Assembly (NCBI RefSeq): GCF_905220415.1
Contig: NC_059542.1
Coordinates: 1,922,001 to 1,986,000, forward strand
DNA: 64,000 nucleotides
From: Colias croceus
Taxonomy: Eukaryota > Arthropoda > Insecta > Lepidoptera > Pieridae
Reading direction: 5' to 3'
The notes below the pieces were generated by a model. It was not told the DNA's origin. It saw only the letters and a program-made list of their open reading frames with translations, and searched no databases. A program made the position numbers and the translations under genes. Of this stretch, positions 50,801-61,651 are shown piece by piece (positions within the stretch are counted from its first letter, which is position 1; every line of letters starts with the position of its first letter).

Positions 50801-52032
50801 AATTGTATTTTATCATCTAACTGTAAAATCTGTAATATGTAGGTACTATGTAAAAATTTTAACCCATAAAATGTATGTTTCGTGTGTAATTTAAAGTAAT
50901 AAAGTACAATAATTAGTTGTTTTTATAAAACTTATGAGTTACTTATGATATACTAACACTTGTACAATGTACATATTTTGTAACTTAAAATGTTTTGCTT
51001 TTGCATTTTTAAATTAGTTGTTGAAATATGTACCGTTATATCCTTGTAATTATGCCTACAAATTATATTTGCAATTTTATTAGTGCTTGTTTTATTCTGA
51101 TTCTAAGTAGGTTTTTCTTTATTATGTTTAAAATGTTAATGACTGCAAGTCTTGCTCAATTTTAAGAATGCGCCACCACTATCACTCGTAGATATTAAGG
51201 CCGTATAAAATAAATTATTTGATTCTTTAGGTTATCATATTGCTGCCAAAAAATTAAGTTTTTAAGTATCATTTCACAAATTCTTTAATACATTTTCATT
51301 TATCGCAAATAATTTGAGATTTTTATGCGACTAGGTGATGGATCGGAATTAGAAAACAAATATTTTTTTGATTAGTTTCCATAATCAAAAATGTACACTA
51401 AAATTGTATTCTAAATCCATGAGGAAAACAACAAAAATGCACTCTCAAGTCATACAATTAAACTTTAAATTTCATTAACAGAAACAAAGCACGACTAAAC
51501 TTGACCTTGGCCACTTTCTCCTGTATTATCATCATCAGCAGACAAATATGCGTTAGGAAACGTGTGACGTAATACGCAACCCGATGACATTGCATAAACA
51601 TACACAAATTGATAAATAGCGTGAAATTATTTTATGAAACGAACATCCTACAAGGCCGCGAGATGTGGATTGAGTTTGGAAGTTTTTGGTAAACGAGTGT
51701 TATTTTTTGCTCTGTTTTGTATCTAAATTTCGATGAGTTTTAGAAATTTTAAATATTGGTCAGAATGTGGGTTTTTATCTGCGTGCTTGAAAGGCTGTCG
51801 GTATCGAAGCAAATAATTAATTATTGTATGGGATACTTATATTTATAGACAATTCAACGCTATTTTGTTAATATTAATTGGATAACTAGTCATCAGACTA
51901 GTATTTGTATCAACAAATACTCAATATCATTTGTTTGTTTCAAGTTTGTTTAAATTAAATGTCATACGTTTGGACAACAATAAATGAAGAAAATCGAACT
52001 GTCAGCCTCTGTCACATAAACAAAACATAATA

Positions 52033-53314
52033 CGTGGGCCACACTGAAAGTTTTGCGTAACTAATATGTAAAACAATTTATTTGTCAAATATTATATTTA
52101 CTACTTTTTAAAGTATTCTCCGTTACATTTAAAACACTTTTTCATCCGTTCAAACCATTTCTGGGAACATGAGGACCATTGGTCCGAGGGTATGTTTTCT
52201 GCGTGCTGTTTGAAAGCAACCACGGTCTCTTCTGGCCACGTAAATGTCGAACCACTCATTGAATCATAGATTTTTGGTAAAAGCAAGAGATCGCAAGGTA
52301 CTAGGTTGGGACTGCGTGTGGCATGGGTCACGTGCTCTATGTTTTCAGAAGCCAAAAATGACTTTGTTTTGTTCGCGGTGTGCGCCGAAGCACTGTCATG
52401 GTGCAACAAGATGCGACTTCTAGGTCGCTTTTCTCTTATTTTTTCTAAGATATTGGGCAAACAAATAGTGGTGTATCACTCGGCTTTGAGTCTTTTGTTA
52501 CTCAAGTGGGATAGTGCAGACAGGATTCGTCTTAGAGAAAAATAATGCAATCATTTGTTTGCCGACCCTTATCGCCTGCCTCAATTTGGTTGGTTTGCTG
52601 TCACTTTCAAACACCCATAAAGAATATTGGTGTTTTCTTTCTGGAATATAACCATGTATTCATATTACATATCCTGTCACGATATTATACACGGCAGTAG
52701 AATGTCCGTAATTGTACCTTAATAGCATTTCTTAACATCAATCTACTCGATGTCGTTTTTGTTCTGGAGTGAGTTTGGGAGCAATCCACCGGCAACCAAG
52801 CTTCCTAACTTTCAATGTTCATGTAAAATTTTCTGAATTTGGCTCATACCAATCTCCAAATGTCCTCGAATCTCCTAATAAGTGAAATGGCAATTTTCTT
52901 AAATTAGTCGTCCGACGGTAGCCATATTTTCCTCCGTGATCGCAGTTGAGGGTCGACCTTCACGAATTTCATCATGGAGAGAAATACGACCGCGATGAAA
53001 TTCAGCATATCAATGCCTTACAGTGCTCAAATAAGGTGCTTCCCTCCCAAAAGTATTTTGAAGGCGAGCAGTGCAAGCTTTCGGAGAAAGCGAACTTTTA
53101 AAATCATCAAAAATCATCGCCCTAAAATTGTTTCGTGTTAGTTCCGTTTTTGCTACGGACAACGAACTTCAACTTGAGATAAAAAAAAATTTACAAGCGC
53201 TTCCCGCCAAATTTTTTTTTCCTCAACTTATGAGACTTCATATGTTAAAAAAATATAACATTCGAAATTCAAACCTTTATGGTTGGCCAGAAACGCAAAA
53301 CTTTTAGTGTGCGC
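52033..53314 (-). mobile_element. Degenerate mariner transposon, near full length
   Basis: About 1.28 kb bounded by TA dinucleotides. Inverted ends CACACTGAAAGTTTTGCGT (left) and the complement of acgcaaaacttttagtgtg (right) match at 20 of 23 positions. This is the size and structure of mariner. The transposase frame is intact only in its last third. Confidence 0.8.
52101..52460 (-). pseudogene. Mariner transposase C-terminal fragment
   Basis: 119 codons beginning PNILEKIREKRPRS, with LLHHDSASAH and later RSPNLVPCD. The two aspartates are separated by exactly 34 residues, the D34D spacing of mariner transposases. It ends WFERMKKCFKCNGEY, the usual mariner C-terminus. The upstream two thirds (52461-53250) are broken by stops and shifts, so no functional enzyme is made. 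Confidence 0.85.
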
Positions 53315-53347
53315 TAGGTAGTTACTAAATGTCTAAATGTAAAACAT

Positions 53348-53637
53348 AATAAAAATAACTGCGTTAAAAACAGCCGACTTCAAAAACGGAAAAGTAAGAA
53401 ATAAAAAAGATTTGATATTATTAATTACTACATATTATTTTTATGTGCTATTTACTAAAAAGGTTTGATGTCGGTGCATGGGCTTAATACTAAGTGCTTA
53501 GTGTTTGGCACCGACTTCAAACCTATTTAATAAATAGCACATAAAAATAATATGTAGTAATTAATAATATCAAATCTTTTTTATTTCTTACTTTTCCGTT
53601 TTTGAAGTCGGTTGTTTTTAACGCAGTTATTTTTATT
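53348..53637. repeat. Fold-back repeat: 130-bp arms, 30-bp loop
   Basis: Arms 53348-53477 and 53508-53637 are inverted copies with about four mismatches. Each arm contains GCGTTAAAAAC(A/G)(A/G)CCGACTTC and ends at ...GTCGGTGC. The 30-bp loop itself holds ACTAAG-TG-CTTAGT, so the whole block could fold into a long cruciform or hairpin RNA. Confidence 0.85.
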
Positions 53638-54014
53638 TAATACTTTTTAGTGTATTTTTCAACACGAATCAAACGAGCCCAAACTCGATAAAGTTGAGTC
53701 AATATATTACTGAGTTCCTATGGCCACCTTCCGATTCCATCATCAGATCAGCTCCATGTCATGATAATGTTTCATCGCTATCCAATTTACATTCGTATAC
53801 AAAATTTCAGCTCAATCGGTTACCGGGAAGTGAATCAAAGTTACTTGCTACATTGAAATTAAGTCATCGAGTACAGACAAAAATGCTCATAAAATAAAAA
53901 CTACTAGGCCTAGCCGAATAAAATTTTTATGGGACCAATTCGACACCATCCCGCATCGAACAAAAAAAGAATCACGTAAATCGGTTCAGAAACCTCGGAG
54001 TAATCGGTGTACAT

Positions 54015-54045
<31 letters not shown>

Positions 54046-54095
54046 TACCGGCCGAATTGATAACCTCCTCCTTTTTTTTGAAGTCGGTTAAAAAT
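53361..54095. mobile_element. AACCGACTTC element containing the fold-back
   Basis: Left end gcgttaaaaacaGCCGACTTCAAA, right end TTTTGAAGTCGGTTaaaaatt. The 3' half (53873-54095) matches the copy at 7711-7912. A long A-tract lies at about 54018-54046. Compared with the 7.6-kb copy, this one has gained the inverted duplication and an extra internal segment. Confidence 0.6.
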
Positions 54096-54483
54096 TGTGT
54101 TGTGCGTTATGTGTAGGTACGGTACTTGGTAGGTACAATACGATCAATACCTTGACTGCAATAGTTAAAAAGTTATTAATTAGCATATAACAGAGAAATG
54201 ACCATCAATAGATACGTCCAAAATGACAGACATTCGTACTGATTTTTGACAGTTAAAATTTGCTTATTGCGTGTTAAACATGTGTCAAGTGTCTGTTAGG
54301 AGATGTCCACCTTTTTGTGTTATGCACAAGCAAACAGTTGAGAAATTGTATTGAATATCTTTATTACGGCACTGAATTTATACAGGCATTAAAATATCTT
54401 CTTAGTAATTTTTGGTCGCGGAAGAATTCTAATCAATAAAGCCCCATCATTAAAGCGGCTCGACGGAACACAGTGGGGTTTTA

Positions 54484-54533
54484 GTCGGTAAGAATCCGAC
54501 AGAACCCACGGCTCCTTCCCCGGGGGCCGTGGG
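54484..54533. repeat. Two adjacent GC-rich hairpins
   Basis: GTCGG-taagaat-CCGAC is followed by CCCACGGC ... GCCGTGGG around ccttccccgg. The sequence is markedly GC-rich within AT-rich DNA. I believe similar segments recur in lepidopteran genomes as part of a dispersed repeat, but only one copy is in this window. Confidence 0.4.
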
Positions 54534-55419
54534 TATCTTTGGAAGATTTCCCCACTATAAAAAAAAGGTGTATATTTGGGCTGTGCTAATTACCTATAGA
54601 TTTTGTCGTTTGTAAGTTTTGCTTTATTATAATTAATTTAATAGATATCATCTCATTAAGATCAGCCATTTTTGCTCCCACTGCAGGCCGTCTGTGATGG
54701 TTGAGTCACAGTCCAACAAAATTATCCAAACCAAAACAAACTTTCTACAAAATCTTTACAACAACAAGAATATTAATTGATAATTTGGCAATAACAATCT
54801 GCATCTCTGGTCTGCATCAATTTTGTAACTGAAATAACGCAACTAAATTACTAGATCATAAATGATTCATAGCGTTGGCAAAACCTAATGAATCAAATGT
54901 ATCTCGACGATAGCATTATTACGTCACACGATGCAGGCGTCTACCCGTCGCCTACCATTTTGCATCTTATCTTTTTTATTGGCAGAACTGTGTCAATGTT
55001 CTAATATCTTGTAATTCTCCTTTTTATTTTACGATTCCCTCAAAAGTCAGATGTCGATGCGTTTTAGATTCTCTTGGTATTGCCAAATAAGGCAATACTT
55101 GAAAAATTAAGACTTTAGAGAGTACAGAGTTATTATTTTTTTATCAGTCGTGGAAAGCTGGTGCCTATGGTAGTTATTTAAGTATAAAGAAGAAGAATGT
55201 ATGAAATAAGCTTTGTGTAAGTGCTTGTAAACAAAGAATAAAAGCTCAGAATGTATGGTAACAAATAATAATGGGTAAATCCCGTGGTTTTCTGTTATGC
55301 CTTCTGTCACAAGTCACAACCGTTAGTCACAACTCACAAGGCTGCCAAATAAACTATAGAAAACCACTTGGAATTTCACAAATATGTGGTCGCTGTATAA
55401 TTATAAAAACAACAAGTAT

Positions 55420-55625
55420 AAAAATCGGTCAAGTGCGAGTCGGACGCGTGACATTAAGGGTTCCGTACAAATAATCTAAAGAGTAATAACAAAGAAAATA
55501 TGTCATTCAATTCATGACTATTCCAAGCGTCGCTTTACCTTATTTTTTTATTATTTGTAGTTATGACAGCAACAGAAGTCAGCACCTATAACTATCACGG
55601 TTCATGAGATATAGCCTGCCAAACA
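55420..55625 (+). mobile_element. Degenerate dispersed repeat (GTCAAGTGCGAGTCGGAC type)
   Basis: It opens aaatcggtcaagtgcgagtc, then ggacgcgtgacattaagggttccgtac, a head I recognise as very common in Lepidoptera. It ends around CACGGTTCATGAGATATAGCCTG, also typical. The interior is diverged and no coding remains. Confidence 0.55.
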
Positions 55626-57829
55626 AAACATGACATTGTCAAATTGTCGGTTTTCTGTAATAATTTCAAGCAGTTGTATACTCAATTCACATTGGTTTTT
55701 TTTTCACGTGTTCACAAATTCTTATAATGTGCAATAAAAATGGTAGGCTATAATATTATGTAAAATTGGCTATTTGTTCTAAATTTTCATAAAGCAAAAT
55801 AATCTATATTTTCGTATCTCGGATATAAAAAGTTTTGCTATTTTTGGTATCGAGGTTTGTATACAGCTTTAATTTTAGAACAAGAGTAGGCGAGTTTTAT
55901 TTTCTATATATTCTAAAAATATGCATGTTTAGGCTTTAACATTTCCATTCTAACGCTCCCAATATTCCAACGTTGTTACACAATATAACATTCCACAAAG
56001 ACAAAAGAAAAAAAGGCATTACTAATAGTTTTGAAGCATATTAAAATTACAGCGAACGTTAGTCATCGTTTGAGCAATTGACCAATATTTTCTAACAACA
56101 CTTTCATACATGACTCAAGGTTCGCGTAAAATGACAATTTAAAAGAGGTTACATATGCAATAAAATAAATAACGTAAGTACGCGTTTTGCGACATAATCT
56201 CCATATTCAATTGATGAGTTTAAATTTATCATTCAGCTTTTAAAGGTTTAAATCGGTAATCCGCAGATACTTATTTCTGCTTACAACTGTTCTGCAAATT
56301 TGCTTTTTGAATTTATTAATAAGTAATAGAAATTTAAGAAATGGCTGAACTTAACTCTAATGTTCATGAAGCGATAGCTAATATTCCAATAAAATGTAAG
56401 AGCTCTATACCTAATCCAGATTATGTATTAATTACCATAAAAATACATAAAGTGATCGATTAAAGAGTAAAGAAATAAGTTTACCTGATGATTATGTACA
56501 TACCTATAGAAGTTTTTGTAATCGTAATTGACACTTTTCATACCATCCTAGTTTAGCGAATGGGTTTTGAGTTCAACACTACGGTACGGTTATATAAAAA
56601 TTGCAAAAATATGTTCCCAATAGATTTTATAATGACTTTAATTCATCAAATCCGAAGTCATAATATTATTAACCATAATAACCTATTATTTGAAACATAA
56701 TAAAATGACATAACGAAAGTGGCGCCGAATTTCTAGAGAAATCGATAAATTGAGGTCTCTGTAATATATCATTCGAGATTTACGACACTAATTATGTCTA
56801 AGTCATTTACATCTTTATTTTAATTTTGGCACAGTTGCCTGAACTTTTATTCGATAAATATTATGTTAGGTCGAATGGATGTGAATTTGAGATATAATTA
56901 AGAAATATTTTAACACGTGAATACAAAATACAATTTGTCCAAATGTAGTCTGTTAACTTTAATATTATGACCAAAAATTTAATTTATACATGATACAGAA
57001 TGATGCATGCACACCTATTACCTATGTATGATTAAATATATTATAATACATATATGTATAGTTTGGTACATCGTCGCATAAATTCAATGGCTTCGTGCCA
57101 ACCTAAATTAAGTTAATTTTTATTTTTATCAACCCAATGTTTTGTTTCAGTTTAAGGTTGTAGTGGTACAAAATAAAAGAAAACAATCACATACGAATTA
57201 AATCTAGAACCTAGCGCGTTAATCCTCATCTCTATGAACCTAATCTACTTTTTTCTTCTTCTTTCGCAGCATTATTCATTGCTTTTATTGATCGTAGCGC
57301 AGCGTGATGTTACATACGTAGCGCGTAGTAACTTACTTAATCTGTAATGCACTCAAATCTGAAGGTACAACCTCCAGATTCATTCAACCAAATAATCAAA
57401 CTTTTCTTTACTTCACTAAGCTTTATAAGATGAGTATAGAAGTATTGATAACAAAAAATGTGATACCATAACTTAGTTCAAATGATTGGCGCGCGATCTT
57501 GACCGTCTAAGTCGTGACCTGTTACGGAAACAGAGACATCTGACCTCCTTCTATTGTGTCTTCGGTTAAAGGTTGTCTTCCAAGAATTGCGAGTTTGCGA
57601 ATTGCAGAATATATGCTAGTTATTGGTTTCATCGGGAGATATAATAGAGATTAATAATAGACTTTTATTTGGTCTGCAGTTGTACAAAGATAAATATTAA
57701 GGTCCAACTTAAACTATTGTACTGCTATTTATAAAACTAACTTGTGTACGTTTTAGTTTAATTGTGCTAGACATTATTTGCACCGAGCAAATATTGTAAT
57801 ACTGATACTTAACTAAATAATTAAATTAT

Positions 57830-58018
57830 AAAACCCCATATAGCCTATAACCAGCGGACAATTAAGACGCTTCTAATGATATGTCATTTGTCAAATTCTG
57901 ATAAGTAGTTTAGACGTTACGAGGGAACAGATGAACATACATACATACATACATACATAGCCTGTCAAAAATCAAAATCATAACCCTCCTTTTGCTTTGC
58001 CGTAGTCGGGTAAAAATT
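57830..58018 (+). mobile_element. Degenerate short repeat with CATA microsatellite
   Basis: It contains CCCATATAGCCTATAACCAG, a tract of (CATA)n at about 57931-57960, and ends ccgtagtcgggtaaaaattt, which resembles the GAAGTCGGTTAAAAA end of the element family above. The boundaries are uncertain. Confidence 0.4.
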
Positions 58019-59551
58019 TAGTCGCTTTCGTCAATTTTATGGAATTGGCATTCAATAAATATTTAATTAAATCAACCAATATTACTTAATAAGAAGAAAG
58101 TGAACCTTGTAAAACAACTTTATTTACTTTTACTTTTGCTACAATTTCTTAAATATGCGTTCAAAACATGCTTTACTTTCAGTATATTCCATGGATCGTT
58201 ATTATTATTTGGGAAATGATAAATTATGAAAGTAGTAGCTCTACTCTGTTTTTAAAACGCGTCTTAACTTTTCCATATGATGTTATATAAAATCAATGTG
58301 GTAAATTTCCAATCAACAGGTTTTGTATTTTATTTCATTAAAATCATCAGCTAAAGCTTAAAATTAATATTAAAAAAATACATTTTATTTTATTTTGTTA
58401 ATTGTTTACTGTTACGTGATTAACAAAAAAATTACAGTGAAGTGTATACTTGTAATACTTATGTACTTTTATGACAAGACAAAAATTAAAAATGGTTACC
58501 TTAAAGCCATTGATTAGACTTAAAAAAATTAAGTAGTTTTTTTTTAAATCTTGTTGCATGGAAAGTTACGTTAAACATTGCTAAAAATAAAGGCTATTTA
58601 ACCTCATTTCTATATCAATATCACGTTCAAGGCTATATAATATCTGTTATATTACACCTGCACACGTGTTTGACCAGTTACATAATAAATAGTCCCGCTT
58701 AAATCTTTAAAATGTCGCATTAATTAAAAATACAAGAAATTGATACCTGAATCCTCGCTAATTTGGAAAAATGGTCACTTAAAAATATTAATTTATGTAA
58801 ATATTTGTTTTTTGGTAACAAATAATTTCGTAGTCGTAAAAATCGAAATCAAATTACAGGTAGGTACCTACTGATTCTAATTATTCGCATAAATATTGTT
58901 GAGACTCATAAAATTCGTCAAAAGGTGCGAATAAGTTCGTGAGATTAATTCTTGAATGTAAACTAAATACCTAGTTCCACCTGTGACAACTATATACCTA
59001 CCTAATTACCTAGCCTGTAAAGGATAAAAGATCACCTACATATCCAATAGTAAAATTAATTGATAATATGTGTTCAGTAGTTCCTGCTATTAGTGTGCGT
59101 TCAAACTTCAAACAAAAAACCAATCTGTTCAGATATTTATTATTAGTATTGATTTAACGACATACCTTCTGATAGACATACATTATATGATGAAGATACA
59201 CCTGAAAACTTTCCTAAGCTTTATCAGGGATGTCAAATGACTCGTACCTACATCTCATATCAGTATGATACATGATTGTGGCATCAAATTGTGAAAGTTT
59301 TCATATTTTCTGACAGCTATGACCACATTATAGAAAACATTTTAATCAAAATAGAAAATGGCCATAGATTCAATTTATTATAAATTTAAATTTTCATGAA
59401 CCTATTACATATATCCACATAATAATAATCTCCTGCGCTAGAATGCATTTGATTATTTGAAGAATTGATTTTTTTTCTATACTCTTGAAAAGACACGTGT
59501 GAAAAATCATGAAAGATATTAAAAGGAAAATGGCAATGAACATCCATACTA

Positions 59552-59784
59552 TCCATACTAATATTATAAATGCGAAAGTAACTCTGTCTGTCTGTTACTC
59601 AATCACGCCTAAACTACTGAACCAATTTTCATGAAATTTTGTATGGAGATATTTTGATACCCGAGAATGGACATAGGCTACTTTTTATCCCGGAAAAATG
59701 ACGCAATCCTGGAAATCCCACGGGAACGGGAACTATGCGGGTTTTTCTTTGACTGCGCGGGCGACGCCGCGGGCGGAAACCTAG
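59552..59784 (+). mobile_element. Lep1-like Helitron (non-autonomous)
   Basis: tccatactaatattataaat to gcgggcggaaacCTAG|T. It is preceded by a second, partial tccatact (59543-59550), as if it had landed next to or inside an older 5' end. It is well conserved and closest to the copy at 4445-4684 (both end AAACCTAG). Confidence 0.85.
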
Positions 59785-61587
59785 TTACGAATAAATCTTT
59801 TACCTTCTATCTAGGTATATAAATAAAATGATCTTGTATGTGAGAGTAAGAACACATATAAAATTGTAAAAAAACAACACAAATGCGTCCAAAAATATTG
59901 TGCACCATAAAAGCATATTTTTAAATATTAGAAGTTTAAAAAAATTCTCATTGATCAGAATTTGTAAACTATGTATTTTGCCCTTTTTAAAAAGTAGACA
60001 AGCAAGTTTACATAAAAACTAATTTGTCTCAAACATCCGGTGATAAAAAGGCACTCTAATATTACCTAATTATACAAAATCAATAAAAGCCGCTAAAAAC
60101 TAAACTTAAAAAGTACAAAAAGATATTTTTGTTTTGAATATTTAAGCAATAAATAAAGATCCATCAATTATATCCACAGACACTAATTGGAAATCTTTCA
60201 AATGACCGTTACCATGCGCTAATATAGCGAATACATTACGATCTTATTTCTTAGTATATGTTACATTGACGCATATCAAGGATAACAATAATAAGCTGAG
60301 CTACACAACAAGCAATGTACATTTATACGTTCTATAGAGACACATTCGATAGTTACATAAGTGCAACTGATTGCAATAGAAGTTGAAACGGTGTTTGAAT
60401 TGATGGCTCGACACGACTTTCCCGCTATTAATTACAACATTTCACTTTTTGCGTATTAATTTTGAGTAAGGTTGATTATACGAAAACTATTTATGGTATT
60501 TTAACTAATGTTTGGAAAAACTAAGATTCGTGGATTATTGTAATACAAAAAAAATGAAGAACCTGTATTTTTTGAGTTTTCAAGTTGCCAAAAAATATCC
60601 ATCGTCCAAACACTATTAAACCATAGTGACAATAGGTACTTATCACTTATCAGACGTGTATAATAATCTACAATCACCATAATCTATATTGTTTTATGTT
60701 GCTATTATTAAAATTATTCATAACTAACATAGAGCACCAGAGAGATTGCATAAAATTGTCTAACATTTAATAATTTGGTTAAAATTAGCCGCTTATCCTG
60801 ACATACATACATCGCCCGAGTTAAATTGGAATAAGAAAACTTCCTATGCCTCCTGATATGAATATAATATTAGATTAAAAAAAAATATTGATCGGAAAAG
60901 TACTTCCGAATTGACCCACTTAAAACATAGTGAAACTATATAGTTCATTTGATACAAAATATCAAATAACAATACCTAATATGTATATGTACAGAAATAT
61001 TCATATTGGTCACTATTGACCCATTGCACTCGTCGCGTGTCAAGTGCGAAGTTACGCAACCAGACTACCGAATATTGGTGTTTGTTAGCATACTTACAAT
61101 TGATGTAGTTATAATTTTATACTATATACTTATATAGTGTTACATCGAATTGGCTCTTTAAATATTTCCCAAATAAGAATACTTCTTTTATGTCTTATTT
61201 ATTTATTCATGCTGTATTGATCTAGATAACTTACAAGTTGAGACTTAACCTAGGATACATTATAACAAACAGCGGTCTTATCGCTAAATAAATAAATAAA
61301 TAAAATAAATAAATAACGATTTCTTCCAGACAACCTGGAATTATGTTCTGCTTTTAAAGGATTTAGGTTGCGTGTTTGATGCTGTATAATGTATATACAT
61401 ACCCATTATGTATTAGGTAAATTTTTACTATTAGGTAAATGTACCTAAGTATAAATTAGAAAGTTAATAACATTATATTATATAGATAAGTAGTTACTTT
61501 ATTTGTATGAAGTACTCATTTTTTCATAATAATTTTAATACCGATATAGTTAACGGTAATTAAGAACAACAAACATTAAAAACTTAC

Positions 61588-61638
61588 CATAAAAACTATT
61601 CGAAGATGCAAACTGAGTCGTTTTATCCTTGCTGCCAT
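61588..61638 (-). CDS. Spätzle-family gene coding exon 1 (signal peptide start)
   Basis: 17 codons, MAARIKRLSLHLRIVFM, ending ATG|gtaagt (phase 0). The exon starts 13 nt upstream at a good acceptor (tttatttacag|ATAACG, 61651). An in-frame TAA lies in those 13 nt and the context AAAATGG is strong, so the start is secure if the exon is real. Joined to exon 2 it gives the hydrophobic run IVFMIIWTASG, a normal signal-peptide core. That fit across a 20-kb intron is the main evidence for this exon. Confidence 0.75.
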
Positions 61639-61651
61639 TTTTACACGTTAT

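Larger units (their letters stand above)
41386..61587 (-). other. 20.2-kb first intron of the Spätzle-family gene
   Basis: It runs from donor ATG|gtaagt to acceptor gttttcag|ATA. It holds a LINE fragment with a nested SINE, three Helitrons, a SINE/Helitron-like copy (44640-44845), a degenerate mariner, a large fold-back element, two further degenerate repeats (55420-55625, 57830-58018) and a double hairpin near 54490. No other host exon was recognised. Stretches 41.4-44.6, 48-52 and 58.1-59.5 kb are AT-rich with nothing identifiable. Confidence 0.6.
37945..61638 (-). other. Spätzle-family cytokine precursor gene (complete CDS, 7 exons)
   Basis: The coding exons 61638-61588, 41385-41243, 40766-40549, 40132-39844, 39342-39166, 38723-38550 and 38116-37945 sum to 1224 nt, 407 codons plus TAA. 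Every junction has GT/AG ends and matching phase (0,2,1,2,2,2). Predicted product: signal peptide (about 1-24), prodomain with Cys 30, 36, 49 and 57, furin-type sites RRKR (263-266) and RPRR (300-303), and a C-terminal cystine-knot domain (304-407) ending SCCQC. Spätzle proteins are secreted, cleaved and then bind Toll-family receptors in immunity, patterning or neurotrophism. The CPYGQNC and PPC..PG.TYC prodomain motifs and the EQKYIQKRL core suggest the Spz3-Spz6 paralog group rather than Spz1. The exact paralog is not resolved, so no symbol is given. Confidence 0.88.

Noticed and set aside
53071..53307. Plus-strand open frame of 78 codons
   Set aside because: Antisense shadow within the decayed mariner, ending in its inverted repeat.
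61260..61320. AAAT repeats (also near 17305-17330) as a regulatory array
   Set aside because: Simple (AAAT)n microsatellites, common in AT-rich DNA.
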